The notes beneath the pieces were generated by a model, which saw only the letters and a program-made list of their open reading frames with translations, was not told the origin of the DNA and did no database searches. From positions 12,148,139 to 12,212,138 of the forward strand of contig NW_022097996.1 in the NCBI RefSeq assembly GCF_002288925.2: DNA of 64,000 nucleotides, written 5' to 3'. Both the position numbers and the translations under genes were made by a program. Within the stretch, counting starts at the first letter, position 1; each line of letters begins with the position of its first letter. Shown piece after piece: positions 1 through 10,659 of the stretch. Source of the DNA: Delphinapterus leucas. Its lineage: Eukaryota > Chordata > Mammalia > Artiodactyla > Monodontidae.

Positions 1-368
1 TCACCACTTTGAGATCGAATCATGACCTCATGTTCTGTTTTTTAATGCCATGGACTTTCTACTTAGCTAGTAACTATTCATGGCCTTGGGGATCTGAAGA
101 GAATCTGGAATTGTCACTGGGGTGGGGTGAGGGGCAGTGAGAGGTAGTGGGTCAACTCAGCACCCAGGACCTGGCCCCCATGCTGCCGCAATGACCAGAG
201 CATCACCCCTTTTGCCTATCATATTCTTGTAATTTATAAGCATGAAATTGTTATCTAAAGAAATTCTGTTGCTAAACAATCGAGTTTGGAAAGCATTTCA
301 GGATACCATGTCGCCTCTAGTCTTTGGGCTTGATGGGTCAGTGGCTTTAATACAAAAGATGCTCAAAT
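1..368. other. Unclassified non-coding sequence
   Basis: No coding frame, RNA gene or repeat family that I recognise. The left edge may continue an element cut off by the window. It ends at the target-site copy of the first SINE. Confidence 0.5.
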
Positions 369-383
369 CCTCTCCACACTCTT

Positions 384-752
384 TTTTTTTTTTTTTTTAA
401 ATATTGTGTGTGTGTGTGTGTGTTTTTTTTAATATATCTCTATTGTTGGCACACTATATATATATATATATTTAATTATTTATTTATTTATGGCTGTGTT
501 GGGTCTTCATTTCTGTGCAAGGGCTTTCTCTAGTTGTGGCAAGCGGGGACCACTCTTCATTGCGGTGTGCGGGCCTCTCACTGTCACGGCCTCTCCTGTT
601 GCGGAGCATAGGCTCCAGACGCACAGGCTCAGTAATTGTCGCTCACGGGCCCAGTTGCTCCGCAGCATGTGGGATCTTCCCAGACCAGGGCTCGAACCCG
701 TGTCCCCTGCATTGGCAGGCAGATTCTCAACCGCTGCGCCACCAGGGAAGCC
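384..752 (-). mobile_element. Long CHR-type tRNA-derived SINE with complex tail
   Basis: Read on the minus strand, the element opens at about 752 with the CHR start 'gggcttccctggtggcgcag', has a box B of the form 'gggttcgagccc', and runs through a body of about 265 bases to about 488. The tail (384-487) is unusual. It holds an AAAT-type run, a TA run, a non-repetitive stretch of about 25 bases, a CA run and a final A run. Direct repeats 'cctctccacactctt' at 369-383 and 753-767 are a perfect 15-bp target-site duplication, so the boundaries are secure. Any open frames here are antisense SINE frames, not genes. Confidence 0.93.
404..471. repeat. (TG)n and (TA)n microsatellites inside a SINE tail
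   Basis: A TG run at about 404-422 and a TA run at about 455-471, separated by T-rich sequence. Both lie within the tail of the minus-strand SINE. Confidence 0.85.
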
Positions 753-767
753 CCTCTCCACACTCTT

Positions 768-1164
768 AATCTAGATTCTGTCCAAGTGTATCCCCACATG
801 GCAGTGGCACGGCAGCTATGAGACCGGTTGTACAAGTCACAGTTCAGCTTCATTGAGCTGGGTAGTTTGGAAAAGACCTGGTCTTCGTTTACCACCAGTC
901 TATACGCTGTCTTTCTCCATTCTTGCCTGTTTCTTTCACCTCATCTGCCCTTCGTTTCTTACTACATACGTGGCCCCCTTTCTTCTTATTTTTTCTTCCC
1001 TTTCTTGTATATTTTCCTCCCATGATTTCTGTTGGTATTTTCTGGCATCCTCCAACTTGACTTCCTTCCACTTTTCCTTTCCCAGACTTCTCTTCATAAC
1101 CTTCCTCTCCCATCCTTTTCTTTTCCAAGCCTTTCCTTCCTAGTTTGTCTTTTCTCCCTGTCCT
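768..1164. other. Unique sequence with a pyrimidine-rich tract
   Basis: From about 890 to 1165 the plus strand is almost entirely C and T with short interruptions (clusters such as 'cccctttcttctt'). The opposite strand therefore shows a lysine/glutamate/glycine-rich open frame, which is a composition effect and not a protein. Confidence 0.6.
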
Positions 1165-2110
1165 GCTATTTTCCATTTTATTATAAAAATATTAAAATAC
1201 ACAGTGTTGAAAGAATGTTACACTGATACCTCTATACTCACCATCCAGAGTTCATTATTATTATTATTATATATATTTTTTTGCGGTACGCGGGCCTCTC
1301 ACTGTTGTGGCCTCTCCCATTGCGGAGCACAAGCTCCAGACGCGCAGGCTCAGTGGCCGTGGCTCACGGGCCCAGCCGCTCCGCGGCATGTGGGATCTTC
1401 CCGGACCGGGGCACGAACCCGTGTTCCCTGCATCGGCAGGCGGACTCTCAACCACTGCGCCACCAGGGAAGCCCCAGAGTTCATTATTAAACATTTTGTA
1501 AAGCTTGCCTTATCACATATTTGTTTATCTCTCTATCCATCCAGCAATCTGTATATTTTTGGATGATCTCAAAGTAAATTTGAGGTTATCAGTCAACAGT
1601 AGATTCTTTCCAAGTACTTCAATAAGCCTATCCCTAACTAGAATTCAGTATTTTTTTACCGTTCCTGTTTTTCTCTTAAGGGAAAATGTACACAAAATAA
1701 ACTCCACGGATCTTAAGTGTACCATTGGATGAGTTTTGACAGATGAGTACCCCTGGGTAATCCAAAGCCCTCTCAAGACAGAGAACCTTCCAATCACCTC
1801 AGACAGTTCCTTGGTGTCCCTTCTCAGTCAATTCTTGTCCCCACTCCTCCCTTGAGAGTCAGCTTCTGGTGCGATAATTTACCACTATGGATGAGCCTAT
1901 TCTAGAACTTCATACAAAAATGTGCTGATCTCTGGAAGGCTTCTCTCACTCAGCAAAATATTTCTAAGATTTGTCCAGCTTTCAATAGTTGTTCCTTCTT
2001 TATTGCCAAGTAGTATTCCATTGTACGAAGACACCACTAGTCTGTTTTGCCCTTTTCCTCCTGATGGTCAGTGCTCACCATCATGAATAAAGCTGTTATG
2101 AATCCTCCCT
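1165..2110 (-). mobile_element. Old LINE-1 3' remnant, antisense, split by a SINE
   Basis: The plus strand reads like the reverse complement of an old mammalian L1 3' region. It has 'tgatacctctatactcacc', then 'gagttttgacagatgagta', a 'tagtattccattgtac' motif and a 'gaataaagctgttatgaa' block, all in the usual antisense order. Divergence is high. The remnant is interrupted by the SINE at 1261-1473, so it is older than that insertion. The family assignment is from memory of consensus features. Confidence 0.72.
1261..1473 (-). mobile_element. Short CHR-type SINE
   Basis: Short subtype. On the minus strand the body of about 195 bases ends directly after the 'gcgtaccgc' region in an A-rich tail. 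The 16-bp target-site duplication 'ccagagttcattatta' lies at 1245-1260 and 1474-1489 and sits within the older L1 remnant. The tail is an ATT-type microsatellite rather than pure A. Confidence 0.94.
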
Positions 2111-2194
2111 TTTGTTTTTGCTGCCTTCCCGCCCGGTTACCTCCTCCCCCCTTTTGGGTTCCAGAGTACATTCAGGATGTGTGGGCACAATGGA

Positions 2195-2310
2195 GAGAAT
2201 AATTCCTGTCTCATGGGGTTATGGGAGGACAAAGTGAGATAATGTATAAAAATCTCTGAAATCTGTCCCAGGCACACCGTAGGCACTCAGTAAGTGCTAG
2301 TTATGATTAT
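2195..2310 (+). mobile_element. MIR SINE fragment (3' half)
   Basis: The order 'gttatgggaggacaaagtga', then a 'cccaggcacac' block, then 'gtaggcactcagtaagtgct' matches the 3' half of an ancient MIR in sense orientation. Confidence 0.75.
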
Positions 2311-3411
2311 ACAGGGTAGCCACAAAGGCTTCTCTTTGAAAGACTTTTTACAATTCGATTTCTACATCATTTTCTAGCTCTACTACTTTGCCAACTTATG
2401 TCACCTCTATCTGCTTTCATTTATCTCTCTAACATCTTTCCCTTTCCCCATGAGTTACCTAAGGATAAAAATATAAACCTTCCCAGTATTATAGAAAGGG
2501 GATGATGAAGAAAAATGATGGCAAAAGAGTTTGCAGGAGAAATAGCGTCTACTTTTTTTTTTTTTTTTTTTCTTCACACTACTCGAGTTTTGTAAGAAAT
2601 TGCTCCGAGATCCTTGGATGAGGAAACCTTATTCAAAAGCCAAGAGCTACAGTTTGAGGGATATCCTTTTCCCAGACCCATTAGCTGCCATTCAGCTAGG
2701 ACTTAGTTTCCACTGGAGCATAAAGAAGTTTATTTTACCGTTTTAATTTGGTGCTGCTTTATTTACCCTGTTTGTGCTAACCCAAATTTGGCAGCCACGC
2801 TGTACTCCAAGTGCTAATTTAAGTGACATATTTCCGTTCTGCCTGGGAAGAGTACACAGAAGAGCTGAAAGACGTGTGTTTATAATTATAAGATACCCAG
2901 TCGGCTCAAACAACATCTCATAGCATATGGGAACTATGTGGGCTAGTTAGCAGAAGTTTATGCTGAAGCCTGATGCTGTTTGGCTGAGTTTTGTAAACTC
3001 AGAGTTGTTAAGCTGTGTCTAATAAAACATGGGTTGAGTCAATTTAATATTTCCAGGCGAGTCTACTGATGTGGTAAAGACAGCCCTTTCCCTTTTCTTG
3101 GCTTAAAAATGCAGAATATTTGACTTCAGTTCTGGGGATGGCAGATCTTGTTGAGGTAAGAAGGACTGGCTATTTTTTTCTAAGAACCTGGACAGGGAGG
3201 GCTTGGCCCCGAGCTGACTGAATTGAGCTTTTTCTTTTTCATTACAGGTTGACATAGAGGAGGGTTCTCAGATTACTCTCAACGTTGTATACCTTAAGCT
3301 TTCTGTTTAAAACTGTATATGATCTTGTAAAGTTTCTACTTACAGACCTTTTTGTTATTAATCTCATAATGCATATTTATTTCATCTTTCCCTTGATTGT
3401 ATTATTTTTTT
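2311..3411. other. Repeat-poor sequence, possible conserved non-coding element
   Basis: About 1.1 kb without a recognised mobile element, apart from a poly-T tract at about 2553-2571. From about 2600 to 3330 the base composition is balanced to AT-rich, with many short homeodomain-like and TTTATT motifs and little CpG, typical of regulatory non-coding DNA. It also holds the candidate small spliced ORF at 3138-3310. Conservation is not shown here. Confidence 0.4.
3138..3310 (+). other. Candidate small ORF spanning a possible 92-nt intron
   Basis: An ATG at 3138 opens six codons (MADLVE) ending in GAG directly before 'gtaaga' at 3156. A pyrimidine-rich tract ending 'ttcattacag' closes at 3247, with 'ctgactgaat' as a plausible branch point about 30 bases upstream. 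Removing 3156-3247 keeps the frame open for 20 more codons (VDIEEGSQITLNVVYLK...) to TAA at 3308-3310, giving 26 residues. No family is recognised. The splice signals are seen; that they are used is inference, and 92 nt is near the short end for mammalian introns. Confidence 0.15.
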
Positions 3412-3500
3412 TCCTTACTTAAAAGAAAATTGCAGTATAGCTGATTTACAATGTAGTGTTAGTTTCTGGCGTACAGCAAAGTGATTCAATGCATATTTAA
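3412..3500 (-). mobile_element. Truncated LINE-1 3' end, antisense
   Basis: The motif order 'gcagtatagctgatttacaa', 'tgttagtttctgg' and 'cagcaaagtgattcaa' is the reverse complement of the cetartiodactyl L1 3' end. Only about 85 bases remain. The SINE at 3513 follows immediately. Confidence 0.8.
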
Positions 3501-3512
3501 ACAGGATCTTTT

Positions 3513-3711
3513 TTTTTTTGCGGTACGCGGGCCTCTCACTGTTGCGGCCTCTCCCGTTGCGGAGCACAGGCTCCGGACGCGCAGGCTCAGCGGCCATGGC
3601 TCACGGGCCTAGCCGCTCCGCGGCACGTGGGATCTTCCCAGACCGGGGCAAGAACCCGCGTCCCCTGCATCGGCAGGCGGACTCTCAACCACTGTGCCAC
3701 CAGGGAAGCCC
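3513..3711 (-). mobile_element. Short CHR-type SINE
   Basis: A complete short-subtype CHR copy on the minus strand. The target-site duplication 'taaacaggatctttt' is at 3498-3512 and 3712-3726, 15 bp and perfect. Low divergence from the copies at 1261, 20725 and 32571 suggests a fairly recent insertion. Confidence 0.95.
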
Positions 3712-3786
3712 TAAACAGGATCTTTTAACCTCAGAGGAAAGATGTGCTGTTGTAGGAATGGGTCTAATGATTATACATGTATAGAT

Positions 3787-3812
3787 GTGTGTGTGTGTGT
3801 GTGTGTGAGTGT
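3787..3812. repeat. (GT)n microsatellite
   Basis: About 26 bases of GT repeat with one interruption ('gtgagtgtg'). Confidence 0.95.
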
Positions 3813-4670
3813 GTGGACACCCGGAGCACTGTGCTCTATGTACGCATGTGTATCAGGATACTTATTTCCACAATGTGACTGATTATGTAAAACTGGTTTG
3901 GGTGAGATGTTATGTATACCTACTGTGTGCAGAGGAATGGAGATCTTGCTTCTTGACCTTCTGCTTCCTTTTCTATCTGCATTGGGGGCTGGGAAGAGGA
4001 GATGACAGGAGAGAGTCCTCAGGGGCTAAATTCCCAGGCTAATCCTAATGCAGCTTCAGGCTCTAGCAGTTGACCCCTAGGCCAAGTGAACTGGCAGAGA
4101 GGGAAACCATTAACCCTCAGTGGAAGGCTTCCTGGAAAGTGCGCCCCAGCTGATCACGTGGACTTACTGGTAAGCACAGGAACTGGGCAACCCACGCGCC
4201 CTTTTATCCTGAAGCCAAGTCAACCAAGCTTGTGGAAAGGAGCCTCTCAGGCCCTTCTTCTCGTTATTTATACGGAACACACCTGGTCTTTCTGTTGCAG
4301 ACTGGACCAGAAATACAGGGAGAGTGAGTTCTCTGCAAACACCTGCATTGTCATATGTCGGAATCACTTTTACTTCCAAGTGCCCCAGAGATGCGGGGAT
4401 GGGTGGCATAGTGCCTGTGCTCTCTGAAACCCCCTGGTCAGATGGATATTTCTTTAAAGAATCAGTTTCGTATGCCAAATAATGTGCTTTGCAAATCGTG
4501 TTGTTTGTTCATCTTCCTGAGTGGATCAGATGAGGTCTCACTCTTCCACGAACTTGCTACAACATCGATCTTTAGAACCCAGATTTGAATGTGCTGTGAG
4601 CCAAATGGGGCTCCTCGTGTCACTTGGGAGGCAGTGAAATGTGCTTGAAGGTGGCGCTGGCCCAGGCGTG
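3813..4670. other. Unclassified unique sequence
   Basis: No repeat family recognised. It holds a short segment with splice-like edges at 4301-4323. An open frame of 113 codons (4086-4427) crosses it but shows no recognisable domain. Confidence 0.4.
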
Positions 4671-5012
4671 TTTTTAAAATTAATTTTTATTAGAGTATAG
4701 TTGCTTTACAATGTTGTGTTAGTTTCTGCCGTGCGGCAAAGTGAATCAGGTATACGTATATCCCCTCTTTTGTAGATTTCCTTCCCATTTAGGTCACCAC
4801 ACAGCACTGAGTAGAGTTCCCTGTACTCTACAGTAGGTTCTCATTAGTTATCTATTTTATACATAGTAGTGTATATATGTCAGTCCCAACCTCCCAGTTC
4901 ATCCCACCCCCCTTCCCCCTTTGGTACCAAAAGTTTGTTCTCTACGTCTGTGTCTCTATTTCGGCTCTGCGAATAAGTTCATCTCTACCATTTTTCTAGA
5001 TTGCATAGGCAT
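4671..5012 (-). mobile_element. LINE-1 3' end, antisense
   Basis: The reverse complement of the cetartiodactyl L1 3' end is seen in order. It starts with 'taatttttattagagtatag', then 'ttgctttacaatgttgtgtt', 'ggtcaccacacagcactgag', 'ttctcattagttatctattt', 'ccacccccttcccc' and a final 'catttttctagatt'. It is 5'-truncated with no ORF2. Divergence is moderate. Confidence 0.92.
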
Positions 5013-5099
5013 CGTTTTCTCTGCCGACATTCCCAGCTGAGGGCAGCCCCTTCCTGCCACGCCACCACCCATACCTAACAAGTCACACTCCTTTGTTCC

Positions 5100-5290
5100 T
5101 ATTCTGTCTATAGAGCATCTTCACAGACATTATTTCTCTTACACCCGACACCAGCCCCCTGGGGTGGCTGCCGTTATCACCATTCTGTAGAAAACTGAGG
5201 CTCGAATTGCCTAAGGGATTTGCGTGATGTCATCAGAGATTCCCCAGCAAGTGACAGAGCATGGTTGTCTGCATCTAAGTCCAGTGTTAC
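5100..5290 (-). mobile_element. MIR SINE, antisense
   Basis: The antisense MIR order is present but diverged: 'tctgtagaaaactgaggctc', then 'gcctaagggatttgcgtga', then 'cagcaagtgacagagc'. Confidence 0.65.
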
Positions 5291-5404
5291 TTTCTCTTCA
5301 TCCCACCTGTCCCTCATAGTCAGGTCTCACCCGTTAATTTAATATAATTGGATCATATGATACTGTTATTTTAGTTTTCCTGGATTGGTCTTGCTTTTCA
5401 GAAC

Positions 5405-5610
5405 CAGCGTGGTTTCTTGGAAAGAGCTGTGGATTTGGAGTTTGAAGAACTGAGTTGAAGTTCTTGCTTTTTCACTCTTTAGTTATGCGATTTGGGACAA
5501 ATCAATTTTGAGTCTCCATTTCTTCATCTGCAAAATGGGGATGGTAGTAGATGTCGTGTGAAGCATGGGGGATGATGTTTGAGAAAGCGTTCTGTAAAAC
5601 AGGGGCTATT
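5405..5610 (+). mobile_element. MIR SINE, sense
   Basis: The sense MIR core is visible as 'gttatgcgatttgggacaaa', 'gagtctccatttcttcatc' and 'tgcaaaatggggatggtag'. It is old and diverged. Confidence 0.75.
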
Positions 5611-5639
5611 TTGCAAAATACAAAATGTTATTATTCTAA

Positions 5640-5775
5640 TTCTCTCTCCAACTAGATTGTACATTCCTTGCTGGACTATGTCACATTACTTTTCTATTTC
5701 TAGAACTTAGCATAGTGCCAGCTACATAGAAGTTACTCAGTATATATAAGCTGATTGATTCATTGATTGATTGAA
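5640..5775 (+). mobile_element. L2 3' end, sense
   Basis: 'actagattgtacattccttg', 'tagaacttagcatagtgcc' and a terminal 'gattgattcattgattga' match the L2 3' end with its octamer-like tail. Confidence 0.7.
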
Positions 5776-6604
5776 AGCTGAGATCATGCTTTCCATTCTT
5801 TTGTTTCTTTTCCCCACTGCGTTATATGTCTCCATTCAAATGGCGACACCCAAGAGATAATTTTTGCCAGATTGAAAAATGTTTCTTAATACATATATAT
5901 GTCAACATTCATGTGTGCGTACAGGGGCTTTTAAAATTCATTTACATGTGTGCATGTATGATCATGTAGAACATTTCTGCACATGTGTGGGGAGTTCACC
6001 ATTAGTGGCGGGGGAGCGGGGAGGTGGTTGCTAACAGCTGATGCACAGAGGCTAATGGAGCCTTTGCAAGATCGCAGCTTGTCTGCTGGTCTCTGGTTGT
6101 TGAGGCTCTGAGGGCACCTCTTTGATGCGTCCAGGGCTCTCGGAGTGTGGCAAAGGCCCCAGGGTGGCAGTGTGTGTCCCCACCCCCTATTTTCCCACCT
6201 ACCCACACTCCCAACCTTCCATCCAATGGCTGACGAAATGGACCTACAGACAGGAAGTGCCAGGCTGGGAGGGGCAGGCAGTGCTGAGGTAGTAGGAACA
6301 ACCCTTGAACACGACTGAGTTGTTCATGGAATGTACCTGTGAAAGAAGTCAGTGAACTGTAAGATTCCCTGTAAAGTGAAAACCCTAGTAAGTTGGTGTC
6401 CTCAAGAGATTTCTTTTAATTATTATTTTTTGTGTATTACTATAACATATATTTAAGTGGTTGATGATGTGTCTGTAGACACCCAGCTACTACCTGGATC
6501 CCAAGTAAGTGCTTGGAACCCCCTGGGAGGAGGGGCTTCTAGGAGTGTAGCAGAAGCTTTCTGGAGGGGCATTAAATGGGTGTGGGATCCTTGTGAAGTT
6601 TGGT
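5776..6604. other. Unclassified unique sequence
   Basis: Contains a TG/CATG-rich stretch at about 5890-5990 and GC-rich DNA at 6000-6300. No gene or repeat family is supported. Confidence 0.4.
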
Positions 6605-6745
6605 TTAGGGAAGAGTCGTCTGATGTAGAAGCACTGAACTTAGGGGTCAGGAGATCTGCGCTTTGGTTTGGCTGTGTTATCTGGATAGAATTGAACCTTT
6701 GTGAGACTCGGTTGGCTCAGCTGAAGAACTGAAGCAATGATCCTC
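6605..6745 (+). mobile_element. Diverged MIR-like fragment
   Basis: Weak match to the sense MIR order: 'aacttaggggtcaggagatc', 'ggctgtgttatctgg', 'ctcagctgaagaactg'. Confidence 0.4.
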
Positions 6746-6869
6746 ATACACGATAGTTGAATGGCTCAGACGGGACACCAGGCATAAAAGTTCTTAGAAA
6801 ACTCTGAAGTGTAGTGCAAATAAAAGGTGGTTTGATTGTTGGTTTTTGAAGGCTTGAATGACCTGTGGA

Positions 6870-7045
6870 GACAGCTGTGGTGGAGTGATTAAGAGAAGGA
6901 CTCTTGGGACTTAAAGTGGGATGAACTCCCAGCTTTACTAACTGCCGACTATATGACCTTGGGCAAGCTACTGAACCTCTCTGTGCCTCAGTTTCCTCAT
7001 CTGTAAAGTGGGGGCAAATAATACACACAGTTGAATACACAATTA
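6870..7045 (+). mobile_element. MIR SINE, sense
   Basis: The MIR core is clear: 'tatatgaccttgggcaagct', 'ctctgtgcctcagtttcctc' and 'atctgtaaagtgggggc', preceded by the tRNA-like 'ggtggagtgattaagag'. Confidence 0.88.
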
Positions 7046-7739
7046 AGGTCTCAATCAACGTTTTATTTAATATAAAGCACTTATATATGATGTACATATC
7101 ATATCTTATATAATTTAGATTATTATCCAGTGAATGTGACCACATCATTGATTTCTCTCTCCTTGCCCCCTTCCTACCTCTTTAGCCTTCTCCTCTTCTA
7201 CTTTAATGAGAAAGATGAAAATTATTATGGATTTTTAAAGATTTGGGGGTAAAGTCCAGAGCAGGGGGTTTTGGGTTGAGGGTCCAAGAGAAGTGCCACA
7301 GAGCTGGTGGGGGTGAGGACAGGATGGCCAGGCAAGGGCCTGGGCTCCCCATTTTGGCTTTGGCAGAGCTTTTATCCACATTGGGCTTCTCTGTAAAATT
7401 TTATTTGACAGAAGAGTTCAGCTGCTTTAAGTAGTTTGAGACCCACTGGCTTAGAGTCAACACAGATTCAGCTTCCGTCTCAGGAACTTTCTCCATCCGT
7501 GTCTATTACAGATCACGGAGCAGTGTTGGTGATACTGATGAACCACAAAGTAACGTGCCTGCCAAAACCCAAAAACGCTAGTTTTTAAAAAATTTGTTTT
7601 TATTGATGTGCCCCCTTAAGAAAGTAGACTACTGATCCTACTTAAAAGGATTAAACAGTAAAGGTTGAAATAAAAATTAACTCTCAGATAACCAGAAGAC
7701 TGCCCCCTTAATTGAGATTTTCACACAGGTAAGCCTCAA
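7046..7739. other. Unclassified sequence with a possible hAT end
   Basis: AT-rich at 7046-7140, then unique DNA. 'agtttgagacccactggctt' at about 7430-7450 resembles the terminal inverted repeat of hAT-type (MER5/Charlie-like) elements, but I could not find the partner end. Confidence 0.3.
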
Positions 7740-8110
7740 TCAAAGAATAGGTATTGAGAAACTACTAAGTTTGGCACCATGGGGGATGTGACAAAAAGGG
7801 AGGCACTGTCCCTGTCTTTGGGGAGTTTATAATCTAGTTAGGGTAATCATTTGGGGGCCCTTAGCACTGATTCACGAGTGATATGATTTCACATTCAACC
7901 GTGCTCATTTAAGTACTGTAGTCCAGAGAAGAGCGAGGTCAGCGTAGACTGCAGTAATAGAGGAAGGCTTCACGAAGGAACTGGGAGTTGAAATACATGT
8001 GGGATTTAAATAGGTGGAGGGCATTGCCGGTGGGGGGCTGCAGCACGACCAAGGCAAAGGAGCTGGACCCAGCCTGGTACGTATAAGCTGGTACGTACCA
8101 AGAGGATGCT
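7740..8110 (-). mobile_element. L2 remnant, antisense
   Basis: 'gtattgagaaactactaagt', 'ccctgtctttggggagttta', 'taatctagttagggtaatc' and later 'ggaaggcttcacgaaggaac' follow the antisense L2 3' region order. Confidence 0.6.
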
Positions 8111-8124
8111 TGAAAGCTTCAGAG

Positions 8125-8250
8125 ACAACTGCCACGCTGAAATGTAAGCTTCAGGAGGGCAAGAATCATGGTGTTTTACACTCCAGTCTGTGTACCCAGC
8201 AGCCAGTAGTTGCTTAGCAAATACGTGTTGTATAAATGAATGCATATCTT
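8125..8250 (+). mobile_element. L2 3' end, sense
   Basis: 'atgtaagcttcaggagggca', 'gtacccagcagccagtagtt' and 'gttgtataaatgaatgc' match the L2 3' end. Confidence 0.75.
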
Positions 8251-8394
8251 AGGGCTAGGCAACATCACTGTTAAGCTCATGAAACTTTGCCAACACCTCA
8301 CTTTGTTTTTCAATAGCGAGAGTCCCATGACTTCCTTTCCCCCTTAACTGCTCTCCTGCTGGACCAAGAATAGCCTTTCCGTGAATGTCAGGGA

Positions 8395-8510
8395 CTTGAG
8401 AATGACCTTTAGTGTATACCTTTACAGAGGAGGAAACCAAAACCCAGAGAGGTTAAGTGACTTACCCAGGGTCACACAGCTAGTTAGTGGTAGCACTACA
8501 GCGTCATCTT
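8395..8510 (-). mobile_element. MIR SINE, antisense
   Basis: 'acagaggaggaaaccaaaac', 'agaggttaagtgacttaccc' and 'gggtcacacagctagttagt' are the antisense MIR core. Confidence 0.88.
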
Positions 8511-10274
8511 CTGTTCAGAAATCTGGCTTCTCCAGTGAGTGCCTGGCTTTCTCATTAGGGCCACGTTGACTCAGGAAACTTTTCCAGTCCCCTGGACCAT
8601 GTATCCTGCCTTGCTCTCCAGGGGCCTACCTCCTGGGTTTACTGAGAGAGTAGGCTGAAATTTTATGTGTACATCATGCGTCAAGAAATCTGCGGTGGCA
8701 CCGTATATTTTATATGCAGCCACTGGGTATTTCAGAGAAGATGGCGGCTAAATTCCCAGCCAATTTAAAGGGTACGTCTCATACAGTGTTGGCAGAAAAG
8801 AGGGGGCCTGCCACGTGGAGCCCCGGGGCATGCTGAGAACTCATTGGCGGCCTGAATTGTATTGGTGAATTCCCATCTTGGTAACTTTCCTCTCCATGGC
8901 AGCCCATGCTTTGCTCAGTTCTGTTTTATCGCTTTTCGAATATCAAACAGTTCTCCCCCTTAAGAGCAGAATCTACTGTCCCTGAGATCTGAAGGCAGAA
9001 GAAAGATACCTTTTCCTTTGCTTATTGTAGAGGCGTGGGGTTTTTTTGTTTTGTTTTGTCTTGGCAGAAGTCTCCTTTTTTGAGATGTTTCTCAGTTTCA
9101 GGGAGTGGGTGGATAATCTTTGAGAACACCCAGGACGGGTAGCTACAGATCTGAGCTTTGCAGATCTCATTCTTTAAAAATCTGACGGCCTCTACCCAAA
9201 GAAAGAACCCTGGGCTGTTCCCAAAATCTAGGCATCAAGGAACATTGGGCAAATGTCATCGCCTGGAAACTGGGCGTGTGGGGTGCTGGGTGTTCTGAGG
9301 TGCTAGCAGGCTTGATGGAGCTCATTGAGTTTTCCCAGGCTCTGTGCCTTGCTTGCTTGTAAATGTAAGCAAACCTGGATTTTGGAGTCTATTTACATAC
9401 GCTTTTAATTATATGGCTAATGCAACTGTGTGTGAATCTGACACTCAAATTTAGTCGGCCAAGACTGTTCCAGCAAAACCGACCTTTTTTTTTTTTTTTT
9501 TTTTTTTTTTTTGCGCTGCTCTGTGAAATGCTCTAGCTGTTACAGTCTTCATAAATTTGAAGACCTAGCTCCTCCTCGATTTCACATTCCAGAAATATTT
9601 TTTGGGGGGATTCCAGTTTACATCCAAGTACCTACATAAACCCACAAAGTAAACCCACACCTTTTGGTTAGCCCCACACCTCTCCTTGACCCTGGTACCC
9701 ATTACCACAAGCTCTCAGAGGAGAGAACCCAGCATACGGCAGCGTGGCAAACGTGGAGGGGAAAAAAAAATCCACCATTGAAAAAAGTGCTTCAATTTTA
9801 CTCTGTATTTTTAAAGCAATCATTGAGCAGTTATCCTAAGGTATCTTTTAAACAACACCCCACCGACGTGGAAGGATAAAGTTCACAAAGCAAAGTTTTT
9901 GGTTTTTAAATTGACATTGATACCAAGGGGGGAAATCCTTTGTTATGTCTCCAGCCCTCGGGTCTCAGCTGATCCATATGCACCAGTGGGCACACCCAGA
10001 GAGCTTTCATAATTCATAAGCCCAGAGGCCCCTGATGAACAGGGACTACACACAGCCAAGAGCCGAGCACAGAGCTCGGGAAGCTGGGGCTGAGGGGGTG
10101 ACCTTGGAGAATGGAACTTGGGAGTCCTGATGTTTCCTTGCTTCCAGCTACTTAGGTAGTGCTGGGAACCCAAAGCCCAGTCCCCGAAAGGGGTGCCAGT
10201 GAGCGGCCAGGGGAGTGAAAGACATCTTCCCATTGGGGGCAGCACTGAGTTTGGATCTGGGGACATGTGTTTGA
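8511..10274. other. Mostly unique non-coding sequence
   Basis: No gene supported. The segment 9340-9480 is AT-rich, repeat-free and rich in TAAT/ATTA motifs ('cttttaattatatggctaat'), and could be a conserved element. A poly-T tract lies at 9485-9512. Open frames of about 60-107 codons have no recognisable domains. Confidence 0.4.
9485..9512. repeat. Poly-T tract (28 bases)
   Basis: Uninterrupted T run. No retroelement body is attached that I can recognise. Confidence 0.95.
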
Positions 10275-10655
10275 TCAGTTTTCTTTTCAGTTATAAAATG
10301 AAATAGCAAAGCAAAATAAAAGTCTGGAAAATAGAAGGAAAAAAAATCACTCTAAGTGTCCGCACTTGAGCATAATGATTTTCACTTTCGTGTGTTCCCT
10401 TCAGTCTTCTTTATGGGTGTATTCTTATGCCTGTTAGAGTGCAAGTGATTTTGTATTCTGTTATTTCAACTTTCGCATTGAGTGAAAAGCATTTTCCAGG
10501 CTCTGATATATTCTTTGTGCTTTTTCTAATGAGTAGATACTCTTCCACTGAGCAGATGAACGTGACATAATATACTTAACCATTTCAGTGTTATTTTTGA
10601 GATCTAGAAGTTCTAAATTTTTTACTTCCAAAAATGCTGGGATGAACATATTCGT
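10275..10655 (-). mobile_element. Very old LINE-1/HAL1-like 3' remnant, antisense
   Basis: The 'atgctgggatgaacatattc' end and AT-rich, TTTT-rich plus-strand composition fit an old antisense L1 or HAL1 3' region. Divergence is high and the family is uncertain. Confidence 0.45.
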
Positions 10656-10659
10656 GCCT

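Noticed and set aside
490..774. Repeated similar 'proteins' encoded at 490, 1281, 3518, 11028, 20700, 30966 and 32525
   Set aside because: These are translations of CHR SINEs in various frames, not a gene family.
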